A stretch of DNA of 64,000 nucleotides from Streptomyces sp. NBRC 110611. Lineage in GTDB: Bacteria; Actinomycetota; Actinomycetes; Streptomycetales; Streptomycetaceae. The notes below the pieces were generated by a model. That model saw only the letters and a list, made by a program, of their open reading frames with translations. It was not told the origin of the DNA and did not search any database. Positions 18,101 through 25,337 of this stretch are shown here, in pieces (the stretch's first letter is position 1; each line of letters begins with the position of its first letter). The stretch spans positions 124,001 through 188,000 of the forward strand of contig NZ_BBUY01000008.1 in NCBI RefSeq assembly GCF_001590865.1, read 5' to 3'. The position numbers and the translations under genes were made by a program.

Positions 18101-19114
18101 ATGACCCTTGGCCCTGAAGCCGTAGAAGATCCGCCGATTTCCGCCGATTCGCCCGCTCCGGCGCGCGGCGCCGCGTTGCCGTCCGCGACGCTGGGTGGTG
18201 AGCAGCGCAGGTCGGTCGAGCAGATCACGCTGCTGCTCTTCATCACCGTCCCGTTCGTGGCGCTGGTGGCCGCGGTGCCACTGGCCTGGGGCTGGGGGGT
18301 GAGCTGGCTGGATCTCACGTTGCTGACGGTGATGTACTTCATCGGCTGCCATGGCATCACGATCGGCTTCCACCGCTATTTCACGCATGGCGCGTTCAAG
18401 GCGAAGCGTCCCCTGCGTATCGCGCTGGCGATCATGGGTTCGCTGGCCGTGGAGGGCCCGCTGGTCCGCTGGGTGGCCGACCACCGCAAGCATCACAAGT
18501 TCTCCGACGCCGAGGGTGACCCGCACTCCCCCTGGCGTTACGGGGAGTCGGTGCCCGCCCTGCTCAAGGGCCTGTGGTGGGCCCATGTCGGCTGGATGTT
18601 CGACGAGGAGCAGACGCCGCAGCAGAAGTACGCACCGGATCTGATCAAGGACTCGGCGGTCCGGACGATCTCCCGCCAGTTCGTCCTGTGGACGACGGTC
18701 TCGCTGCTGATCCCGCCGTTGGTCGGCGGCCTGGTCACCTGGTCGTGGCAGGGCGCCCTCACCGCCTTCTTCTGGGGCTCGCTGGTCCGGGTGGCGCTCC
18801 TGCACCACGTCACCTGGTCGATCAACTCCATCTGTCACGCGGTGGGCAAGCGCCCCTTCAAGTCCCGTGACCGCTCGGGCAATGTGTGGTGGCTCGCGGT
18901 GCTGTCCTGCGGCGAGTCCTGGCACAACCTGCACCACGCGGACCCGACCTGCGCCCGGCACGGCGTGCTCAAGGGGCAGCTGGACTCCAGCGCCCGTCTG
19001 ATCCGCTGGTGCGAGCGGGCGGGCTGGGCGTATGACGTGCGGTGGCCGAACGCGTCCCGGCTCGACGCCCGGCGCAAGGAGGCCGCTGCGGCCGGGAGTG
19101 CCGCCCGGGGGTAG
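18101..19114 (+). CDS. Membrane acyl-CoA / fatty-acid delta-9 desaturase
   Basis: The di-iron desaturase introduces a double bond into fatty acyl chains. The three His boxes are present in order: HRYFTHGAF (~90), HRKHHKFSD (~127) and HNLHHAD (~270), with paired hydrophobic segments between them (residues ~40-80 and ~190-225). The 337-residue length is usual. The ATG at 18101 has GAGGG 6 nt upstream. A TetR-family gene starts 22 bp downstream on the same strand, suggesting the pair is one unit controlled by membrane-lipid state. Confidence 0.93.
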   Translation: MTLGPEAVEDPPISADSPAPARGAALPSATLGGEQRRSVEQITLLLFITVPFVALVAAVPLAWGWGVSWLDLTLLTVMYFIGCHGITIGFHRYFTHGAFKAKRPLRIALAIMGSLAVEGPLVRWVADHRKHHKFSDAEGDPHSPWRYGESVPALLKGLWWAHVGWMFDEEQTPQQKYAPDLIKDSAVRTISRQFVLWTTVSLLIPPLVGGLVTWSWQGALTAFFWGSLVRVALLHHVTWSINSICHAVGKRPFKSRDRSGNVWWLAVLSCGESWHNLHHADPTCARHGVLKGQLDSSARLIRWCERAGWAYDVRWPNASRLDARRKEAAAAGSAARG

Positions 19115-19136
19115 CCGGGGAAGGCATCATTGACGA

Positions 19137-19826
19137 GTGGCGAACGACAACAGCAGCAGCGCAGGCAACAACAAGGGCAAGTCTTCCCCGGCCCCGGGTA
19201 CCCGGCGGGCCCGCCGGGTCCGGATGACCGGCGCCGAGCGCCGGGAGCAGCTGCTGGACATCGGCCGCACCCTGTTCGCCGAGCGCGGCTTCGAGGGCAC
19301 GTCGGTCGAGGAGATCGCCGCCAAGGCCGGGGTGTCCAAGCCGGTCGTCTATGAGCACTTCGGCGGCAAGGAGGGCCTGTACGCGGTGGTCGTGGACCGC
19401 GAGATGCGGCAGCTGCTGGACATGGTGACCGGCGCACTGACCGCCGGCCACCCCCGCGAGCTCCTCGAACAGGCCGCCTTCGCCCTCCTCGACTACATCG
19501 AGACGTACACGGACGGCTTCCGCATCCTGGTCCGCGACTCCCCCGTGGCGCAGTCCACGGGCACCTTCGCCTCGCTGATCAGCGACATCGCCACCCAGGT
19601 GGAGGACATCCTCGGCCTGGAGTTCAAGGCCCGCGGCTTCGACCCGAAGCTGGCCCCGCTCTACGCCCAGGCCCTGGTCGGCATGGTCGCGCTGACCGGC
19701 CAGTGGTGGCTCGACGTCCGCAAACCGAAGAAGGCCGAGGTCGCGGCCCACCTCGTCAACCTGGCCTGGCACGGCCTGGACGGCCTGGAGCCCAAGCCGC
19801 GGCTGATAGGGCACCGGAAGAGCTGA
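19137..19826 (+). CDS. TetR-family repressor, probably of the desaturase
   Basis: The 229-residue protein has a disordered basic N-terminus, then the TetR DNA-binding domain REQLLDIGRTLFAERGFEGT with EEIAAKAGVSKPVVYEHFGG. The C-terminal ligand domain (LVRDSPVAQSTGTFASLISD, QWWLDVRKPKK) is like those of actinobacterial lipid-metabolism TetR proteins. It begins with GTG 22 bp after the desaturase. The palindrome at 18049-18066 is the likely operator, so it would control its own transcription through the shared promoter. The ligand is unknown, perhaps an acyl-CoA. Confidence 0.9.
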   Translation: MANDNSSSAGNNKGKSSPAPGTRRARRVRMTGAERREQLLDIGRTLFAERGFEGTSVEEIAAKAGVSKPVVYEHFGGKEGLYAVVVDREMRQLLDMVTGALTAGHPRELLEQAAFALLDYIETYTDGFRILVRDSPVAQSTGTFASLISDIATQVEDILGLEFKARGFDPKLAPLYAQALVGMVALTGQWWLDVRKPKKAEVAAHLVNLAWHGLDGLEPKPRLIGHRKS

Positions 19827-20042
19827 ACCACTGCCCCGTCGGCCCGCCGGCTCCAGGAACTCCAGCCGGTCGCCGGACGGGGCGGCGAAGTGGCGGCGGA
19901 GGCGCGCCGGGCCGGCCTCGGACCGGCGTCTCGCGCGAGCGGCGAGGGACGTGGCCGAGGCCGGCGAGCACGGCAGGTCACCTGGCCCCGGCCGGAAGGG
20001 CCGACAGCGGGACCGGTACGCGCACGGGGATCGGCAGGGGGA

Positions 20043-20864
20043 TCACCGGGCGGGTGTGCGGGCCACCGCGAAGATGCGGCGGAAGGGGAAGACCGTGCCG
20101 TGGCGGCCGGGCGGGTAGGCCTTGCGGAGGGCGTCGCGGTATTCGGCGAGGAAGGCTTCCTGGGCGGGGGGATCATCCTCCAGGACGGTCAGGACGGGGC
20201 GGAGGGCGGTGCCCTTGACCCAGTCGAGGACCGGGTCGTCGCCCTGCAGGAGCTGGACGTAGGTGGTCTCCCAGACGTCGGTGGTGCAGCCGAGGTCGGT
20301 GAGGCGTTCGAGGTAGTCGGCGGGTTCGAGGATGTGGACGAAGCGCCGGCCGTGGGTGCCGAGGCGGTCGCGCCAGCGCGGGGAGTCGCACAGTTCGCCG
20401 AGGAGGGCGTGGCTGGGCGAGGTGAAGTTGCCGGGGACCTGAAAGGCGAAGGTGCCGCCGGGGGTGACGGCGTCGAGCCAGCGGGCGAAGGACTCGGGGT
20501 GGTTGGGGACCCACTGCAGGGCCGCGTTGGAGACGATCAGGTCGAACCGCTCGTCGGGGACCCAGTCGGCGGCGTCGGCCGGCGCGAAGTCGAGGTGGCC
20601 GCCGCCGGCGGTGGGGCCGGCGTGGGCCTCGGCCTCCTTCAGCATCTCCGGCGAGTTGTCGTACCCGGTGATGTGCGCGTCGGGCCAGCGGACGACGAGC
20701 TCGGCGGTGACATTGCCCGGGCCGCAGCCGAGGTCGGCGATACGGGCGGGGCGGCTCCGCGCGGGAAGTTCCGGTATCCGGGCGAGCAGGTCGCGGAAGG
20801 GGCGGGTACGGTGCCCGGCGTGGCGGAGGTATTGCTGCGGATCCCAGATGGGCGCTTCGTACAT
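20043..20864 (-). CDS. tam: Trans-aconitate 2-methyltransferase
   Basis: The SAM-dependent enzyme methylates trans-aconitate, an inhibitory by-product of aconitase. The 273-residue protein shows IADLGCGPGNVTAEL (SAM motif I), ITGYDNSPEML, APADAADWVPDERFDLIVSN and the family-typical AALQWVPNHPESFARW. The ATG at 20864 is supported by AGGGG upstream. It is divergent from a MarR gene matching TamR, with a perfect palindrome between them. That arrangement matches the S. coelicolor tam/tamR pair, where TamR responds to citrate, cis- and trans-aconitate. Confidence 0.93.
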   Translation of the reverse strand: MYEAPIWDPQQYLRHAGHRTRPFRDLLARIPELPARSRPARIADLGCGPGNVTAELVVRWPDAHITGYDNSPEMLKEAEAHAGPTAGGGHLDFAPADAADWVPDERFDLIVSNAALQWVPNHPESFARWLDAVTPGGTFAFQVPGNFTSPSHALLGELCDSPRWRDRLGTHGRRFVHILEPADYLERLTDLGCTTDVWETTYVQLLQGDDPVLDWVKGTALRPVLTVLEDDPPAQEAFLAEYRDALRKAYPPGRHGTVFPFRRIFAVARTPAR

Positions 20865-20980
20865 GTTCTGAACCCCTTTGCTGGTGCAGGGCTGATCTCA
20901 AGCCGGCCCGGTCCGAAGCGGGCCGTCTCGGCCAAAGGCCGAGTCCTCGCCGACGATGCCCCATAGTCCAGCGAAATATT

Positions 20981-20994
20981 TCTTGACGTCAAGA
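20981..20994. promoter_or_regulatory. TamR-type operator, 14-bp perfect palindrome
   Basis: TCTTGACGTCAAGA is a perfect palindrome located between the divergent tam and MarR genes, 36 bp before the MarR start. It fits a MarR dimer site that would control both genes. Confidence 0.75.
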
Positions 20995-21029
20995 GACTTC
21001 ATGTCGACAGACCCTCTACACTGATCGCC

Positions 21030-21527
21030 ATGGAGGACGAGGTCGACCGATTGGTCGCAGCATGGCGCCGGGAGCGCCCCGACCTCGACGTGGAGCCGCT
21101 CGAGGTCCTCAGCCGCGTCTCCAGGCTGGCCAGGCACCTCGACCGGGCCCGCCGCATCGCGTTCGCCGAGGTGGGACTGGAGCCCTGGGAGTTCGACGTC
21201 CTGACGGCGCTGCGCCGCACCGGAGCGCCGTATCAGCTCTCCCCCGGCGCCCTGCTGACCCAGACGCTGGTCACCTCGGGGACGATGACCAACCGCATCG
21301 ACCGGCTCGCCAAAAAAGGCCTCGTCGAGCGGCTGCCCGACCCCAGTGACCGGCGAGGAGTGCTGGTCAGGCTGACCGCCGAGGGCCGCGACAAGGCCGA
21401 TCAGTCACTGGCCGGACTGCTGGCGCAGGAACGCGCCATCCTGGCCGAGCTCTCCCGCGAGCAGCGCACCGAACTGGCCGGCCTGCTGCGGCGGTTGACG
21501 GGGCCGTTCGACAACCTTCCCGGCTGA
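21030..21527 (+). CDS. tamR: MarR-family regulator TamR
   Basis: The 165-residue winged-helix regulator begins MEDEVDRLVAAWRRERPDLD, with an extra N-terminal helix containing the W of the urate/aconitate-responsive MarR subgroup. It continues with EPWEFDVLTALRRTGAPYQL, LTQTLVTSGTMTNRIDRL (recognition helix) and DPSDRRGVLVRLT (wing). In S. coelicolor TamR represses tam and aconitase-related genes until aconitate accumulates. It is divergent from tam with a perfect palindrome between. Its stop codon opens a long run of 8-9-bp repeats. Confidence 0.9.
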   Translation: MEDEVDRLVAAWRRERPDLDVEPLEVLSRVSRLARHLDRARRIAFAEVGLEPWEFDVLTALRRTGAPYQLSPGALLTQTLVTSGTMTNRIDRLAKKGLVERLPDPSDRRGVLVRLTAEGRDKADQSLAGLLAQERAILAELSREQRTELAGLLRRLTGPFDNLPG

Positions 21528-21628
21528 CCTGGTCGACCGGGTTGGCCGGGTAGACCGGGTTGACCGATTGGCCGGGTTGACCGGTTGGCCGGTTGGCCGG
21601 GTTGGCCTGGTCCGGTTGATGCGGTTGC
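21521..21628. repeat. Array of 8-9-bp tandem units starting at the tamR stop codon
   Basis: About ten units related to CGGGTTGAC or CGGTTGGC run from CGGCTGAC, which contains the tamR TGA (21525-21527), to about 21628. Units alternate between TTGAC and TTGGC endings. The array reads through no gene. Confidence 0.88.
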
Positions 21629-21950
21629 CCCTGTTCACTGGTTGTCGGCTTAAGCGGTCGACAGCATTCCGCCCAGGTGCGCGGCAACCCTCGTGCGCAG
21701 GCGCGCGAAAACTTCTCGAAGCAGACCACGGGCGCGTGCTCCCGGAGCACACGGCGCGGGCACGGTCGGATGAGGGTCCGTCCCCCGGAGAGACAGGCCC
21801 TCAGACCGCAGCGCGGGAGCCCCTGGGCGGCTCCTGGGCGCGAAAACTGAGGGCACGCGGGCGGGTATCGCGCGCCCCACTCCACCTGGGCGCGCCCCTC
21901 CCTTTCACGTCCCCTTGCCCGCCCCTCGCCCGGTGCACTTGGATCACGCC
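21629..21950. other. Intergenic DNA between tamR repeats and SDR gene
   Basis: About 320 bp with lower coding character and several GGGCGCG runs. No gene, hairpin terminator or clear promoter recognised. Confidence 0.4.
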
Positions 21951-22811
21951 ATGGACCAGCAGCGCGCACCGCACCCGGCGAACGGCCCGTACGGCAGACG
22001 GTTCGAGGGCCGTACGGTCCTGGTGACCGGGGCCGCGGCGGGGATCGGGGCGGCCACCGCCGACCGGCTGGCCGCCGAGGGTGCCGCCGTCCTGCTGCTG
22101 GACACCGACGACGAGCGCGGCGAGCACCTCGCGCGGCGCATCCGCGCGTCCGGCGGCCGGGCCTCGTACGAGCACTGCGACACGGCCGCGGAGGACGACT
22201 GGCGGCGGGCCGTGGCAGCGGCACGGACGCGCTACGGGCCGGTGGACGGCCTGGTCGGCAACGTCTCCGGGCCACACCCCGACCCGTACGGGGCCGCGCC
22301 CGAGGAGCAGGCAGCTGCCGAGGACCGGGACCGGCGGCTCGCGGCGTGCCTGACCGGTGCCTTCCTCGGCGTCCGCGCCGCTGTGGAGGATCTTCGGCTG
22401 CGGTCCGGCGCGGTGGTGCTGGTCTCCTCGGTGCCCGGGCCCCCGGCGGGGCCTGCCGAACCGGCGGGGCCTGCCGAACCGACGGCTCCTGCTGGGCCTA
22501 CCGGGCCCGCGGAGCCTGTGGGACGGCCCGAGGAGCTTGCCGCCGTCGAGGCCGGGCTGATCCGTCTGGGGCGCCAACTGGCCGTCCATTACGGGCCGGA
22601 GGTACGGATCAACAGCGTGCTGCCGGGTCCCGTAGACCTCGGCGGCAGCGGCGCCGTCGTGGAGACGGTCGCGCGGCGGCCGGGACGGCCCGAGGAGATC
22701 GCCGCCGCCGTCGCCTTCCTGCTCTCCCCCGAGGCATCGTTCATCACCGGCACGAGTCTCGCCGTGGACGGCGGCCGGCGCGCCGCCGCCCACCGGCCTG
22801 ACACCGCCTGA
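21951..22811 (+). CDS. SDR-fold protein with degraded active site
   Basis: The 286-residue protein has a Rossmann start (VLVTGAAAGIGAATADRLAA), a DTDDERGEHL acidic turn and the C-terminal SDR pattern INSVLPGPVDLGG and EIAAAVAFLLSPEASFITG with SLAVDGG. The catalytic Ser region VLVSSVPG is present. The YxxxK motif is replaced by ELAAVEAGLIRLGRQLA, with neither Tyr nor Lys, and a Pro/Ala/Gly insertion of about 30 residues (GPAEPAGPAEPTAPAGPTGP) lies where the active-site loop should be. It is therefore probably not an oxidoreductase. The ATG at 21951 is favoured; a TTG 36 bp upstream is possible. The stop is inside 10-bp repeats. Confidence 0.75.
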   Translation: MDQQRAPHPANGPYGRRFEGRTVLVTGAAAGIGAATADRLAAEGAAVLLLDTDDERGEHLARRIRASGGRASYEHCDTAAEDDWRRAVAAARTRYGPVDGLVGNVSGPHPDPYGAAPEEQAAAEDRDRRLAACLTGAFLGVRAAVEDLRLRSGAVVLVSSVPGPPAGPAEPAGPAEPTAPAGPTGPAEPVGRPEELAAVEAGLIRLGRQLAVHYGPEVRINSVLPGPVDLGGSGAVVETVARRPGRPEEIAAAVAFLLSPEASFITGTSLAVDGGRRAAAHRPDTA

Positions 22812-22847
22812 CGCCACCCGACACCGCCCCACGCCACCTCACGCCGC
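22798..22847. repeat. 10-bp unit repeated about five times across an SDR stop codon
   Basis: CCTGACACCG, CCTGACGCCA, CCCGACACCG, CCCCACGCCA and CCTCACGCCG follow one another. The TGA (22809-22811) lies in the second unit. Confidence 0.8.
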
Positions 22848-22868
22848 CGGGCACGCCGGGCGGCGCCC

Positions 22869-23756
22869 CTACGGAACGGGCACCGACGCCGCCGCGGCCG
22901 CCGTCTCCAGCTCGACCGGGCCCACCCCCGCCCGGCGGGCCAGCGCCACCGCCGCGAGGGTCGAGTGCACCCCCAGCTTGCCGAGCACATTCTGCATATG
23001 CGTCCGCACCGTGTGCGGGGAGAGGAACAGCCGCTCGGCGACGGCCTTGCGCCCCAGGCCCGCCACCATGCAGCGCAGCACCTCGCGCTCCCGCGGCGTG
23101 AGCGACTCCACCAGCCGCTCGCTCTCCGACCGGTGCTTGCGGGCGGCCGTCAACTCCCGCAGGACACCGGTCAGCAGCGCCGGCGGCAGATGCGTTTCAT
23201 CACGCAGCACACCGCGGATCACGGCGAGCAGCCGGGACAGCGAGCAGTCCTTGGCGACCCAGCCCGACGCACCGGCCTGCAGCGCGGCGGCCGCCCGGCG
23301 CGGGTCGTCGCGGTCCGCGAGGACGACCGTGCGCAGGTACGGGTGGCTGCTGCGCAGCCCGGAGACCAGCGCGATCCCGTCCCGCGGGCAGTTGCGCGGC
23401 ACCGCTTCGCGCCCCGGGCGCACCGCCGCGTCACGAGCCGTGGGCACCGCCGCGTCACGAGCCGACGACACCGCCTCACGGGCCAACGGCACCGCTTCAC
23501 GCGCCGACGGCACCGCCTCGCGGGCCGGGCCCGGCGGCTGTGCGGGCACCGCGAGGAGCGGTGCGGCGAGGTCGGCGTCGGCAAGCAGTACGTCGAACCG
23601 GCGGCCGTCGGCGGCCGCCCGGTCGAGCGTGCGCAGGGCCGCGGGAGCGCTGCCCGCGGCCGCGACGTCCACGTCCTGTTCCGCGGCGAGCGCGGCGGCC
23701 AGGGATTCGGCGAAGATGCGGTGATCGTCGACCACCAGAACCCGGATGCGTTGCAC
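22869..23756 (-). CDS. LuxR/NarL response regulator with AREAVP repeats in its receiver
   Basis: The 295-residue regulator starts with RIRVLVVDDHRIFAESLAAA and has the phospho-acceptor Asp in FDVLLADADLA and the conserved Lys in SGWVAKDCS. The C-terminal HTH is LTPREREVLRCMVAGLGRKA and LFLSPHTVRTHMQNVLGKLG. Between the Asp strand and the rest of the receiver are six imperfect 7-8-residue repeats (AREAVPS, AREAVPL, AREAVSS, ARDAAVPT and so on), about 50 extra residues. The GTG at 23756 is chosen because GGGGG lies 7-11 nt upstream; longer starts add non-homologous sequence. No kinase is adjacent. Confidence 0.85.
   Translation of the reverse strand: MQRIRVLVVDDHRIFAESLAAALAAEQDVDVAAAGSAPAALRTLDRAAADGRRFDVLLADADLAAPLLAVPAQPPGPAREAVPSAREAVPLAREAVSSARDAAVPTARDAAVRPGREAVPRNCPRDGIALVSGLRSSHPYLRTVVLADRDDPRRAAAALQAGASGWVAKDCSLSRLLAVIRGVLRDETHLPPALLTGVLRELTAARKHRSESERLVESLTPREREVLRCMVAGLGRKAVAERLFLSPHTVRTHMQNVLGKLGVHSTLAAVALARRAGVGPVELETAAAAASVPVP
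23395..23525. repeat. 21-24-bp coding repeats (AREAVP array) in a response regulator
   Basis: Six imperfect tandem units inside the receiver-domain gene, reading frame preserved, each encoding a variant of AREAVPx. Confidence 0.85.
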
Positions 23757-24140
23757 AGAGACCCCCTGTCTCGGTGAACGGACCATAGCGGGCACGACGC
23801 CCGGATTGAAGATCGCCTCAACCGCACGGCCGCCGCCGTGCCGGCATGACCACCCCACCCGGCGCGCCGTACCCGAACAGTCTCGCCCCCTGATCAGCAC
23901 CGGCCCCCACCGGTGCAGGATCTCAGGGTACGGACGGGGTGCGGCGAGGGAAGGCGAATGACGAAACTCCTGCCGTCGGCGGGCCATTTGGCGACGGCTC
24001 GGTGACCACGCGCCGTCCGGTACGCCGTCCACTACGCCCTGCTTGCCCCAGTGCGCTACGTGGGCCGGTGCGCTACGTGGGCCGGTGCGCTCTGCGGCCT
24101 GGTGCACTCTGCGGTCCGGTGCACTCTGCGGTCCGGCGCG
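23757..24140. other. Intergenic region between galK and the response regulator
   Basis: These 384 bp contain the promoter of the response-regulator gene on the right-hand strand (23757 upward) and, from 24041, the galK stop-codon array. No gene is seen between 23800 and 24040. Confidence 0.45.
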
Positions 24141-24157
24141 TCACGTGATCCGGTGCG
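24041..24157. repeat. 17-bp tandem array anchored on the galK stop codon (about 7 units)
   Basis: Six full 17-bp units (24056-24157) and a partial one (24041-24055). The unit at 24141-24157 is the last codons and TGA of galK; the others continue downstream of it. Units at 24056 and 24073 are identical to each other; those at 24090, 24107 and 24124 form a second subtype. Confidence 0.93.
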
Positions 24158-25337
24158 CTCCCGCGCTCGGGACGGCCTCGAACAGCCGTGGGGCGGTGTG
24201 CCCGGCAGCCGCGAACGCCTCGGTGACCGCCGTGCCGACGGCCGCCGCGTCCGCCTCCTCGACGAGCACGATCGCCGAGCCGCCGAAGCCGCCGCCGGTC
24301 ATCCGGGCCCCGAGGGCGCCGGCCGCGGTGGCGGCCTCGACGACGAGATCGAGCTCCGGGCAGGAGACGGTGAAGTCGTCGCGGAGCGAGGCGTGGCCGG
24401 CCGTCAACAGCGGGCCGATGGCACGGGGACGGCCCGCGTCCAGGCAGGCGATGACCTCGGCCACCCGGTGGTTCTCGGTGACGACGTGCCGGACGAGGGG
24501 CTGGACGTCCGGTACGCCGGCCAGTCGCGCCAGCGCGTCGGGCAGCTGTGCCGGGGCCACGTCGCGCAGGGCCCGTATGCCGAGCGCCCGCGCGGCACGC
24601 TCACAGCCGGCGCGCCGTTCGGCGTATGCGCCGTCCCCCAGTGCGTGCTTCACCCGGGTGTCGACCGCCAGGAGCCGCAGCCCCTCGCCCGCCAGGTCGA
24701 ACGGCACCTGGCGGAGGGTGAGGTCGCGGGTGTCGAGGAACAGCGTGTGTCCTTCGGTGCAGCAGGCCGCGGCGGTCTGGTCCATGATTCCGCAGGGCAC
24801 TCCGACGAAGGCGTTCTCGGCGTGCTGGGCGATCCGGGCCAGCCGCCGCCGGTCCAGGCCGAGCGCGTAGAGGTCGTCGAGAGCGAGCGCGGTGGCGACC
24901 TCCAGGGCCGCGGAGGAGGAGAGTCCGGCGCCGGTGGGCACCGTGCTGTCGAAGTGCAGATCCGCGCCGCCGACGGGCAGCCCGGCCTCCCGCATCGCCC
25001 AGACGACGCCCGCCGGGTAGGCCGCCCAGCCGGCCCAGCCGGCCTGGGGCGGCGCCGCCGGGCAGAGCTCGTCGATACGCAGGTCGACTCGCAGATCGAC
25101 GACTCCACCGTCGGCGCCGCCGGAGTGCAGCCGCAGCACTCCGTCCGTACGGGGTGCTGCGGCGGCGAGTGTGGTGTGCGGGAGGGCCAGCGGCATCACG
25201 AAGCCGTCGTTGTAGTCGGTGTGTTCACCGATCAGGTTGACGCGGCCGGGGGCGGCCCAGACGCCGGCGGGCTCCGCCCCGTAGATCTCGCGGAAGGCGG
25301 CGGCGGTCCGGCGTGCGCGCTGCTGCGTCTCCGTCAC
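24141..25337 (-). CDS. galK: Galactokinase
   Basis: The GHMP kinase phosphorylates galactose at C1, the first Leloir step. The 398-residue protein has the substrate motif APGRVNLIGEHTDYNDGFV, the ATP-binding motif VPTGAGLSSSAALEV and the C-terminal MTGGGFGGSAIVLV. The ATG overlaps the stop of galE by 4 bp (ATGA), so the gene is translationally coupled as third gene of galT-galE-galK. The TGA opens a 17-bp tandem array. Length is normal. Confidence 0.97.
   Translation of the reverse strand: MTETQQRARRTAAAFREIYGAEPAGVWAAPGRVNLIGEHTDYNDGFVMPLALPHTTLAAAAPRTDGVLRLHSGGADGGVVDLRVDLRIDELCPAAPPQAGWAGWAAYPAGVVWAMREAGLPVGGADLHFDSTVPTGAGLSSSAALEVATALALDDLYALGLDRRRLARIAQHAENAFVGVPCGIMDQTAAACCTEGHTLFLDTRDLTLRQVPFDLAGEGLRLLAVDTRVKHALGDGAYAERRAGCERAARALGIRALRDVAPAQLPDALARLAGVPDVQPLVRHVVTENHRVAEVIACLDAGRPRAIGPLLTAGHASLRDDFTVSCPELDLVVEAATAAGALGARMTGGGFGGSAIVLVEEADAAAVGTAVTEAFAAAGHTAPRLFEAVPSAGAHRIT

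Noticed and set aside
23395..23525. CRISPR-like repeats
   Set aside because: Units are in frame, have no spacers, and encode AREAVP peptides in a response regulator.
24041..24157. CRISPR or Rho-type site at galK
   Set aside because: No spacers; units are contiguous and derived from the galK end.
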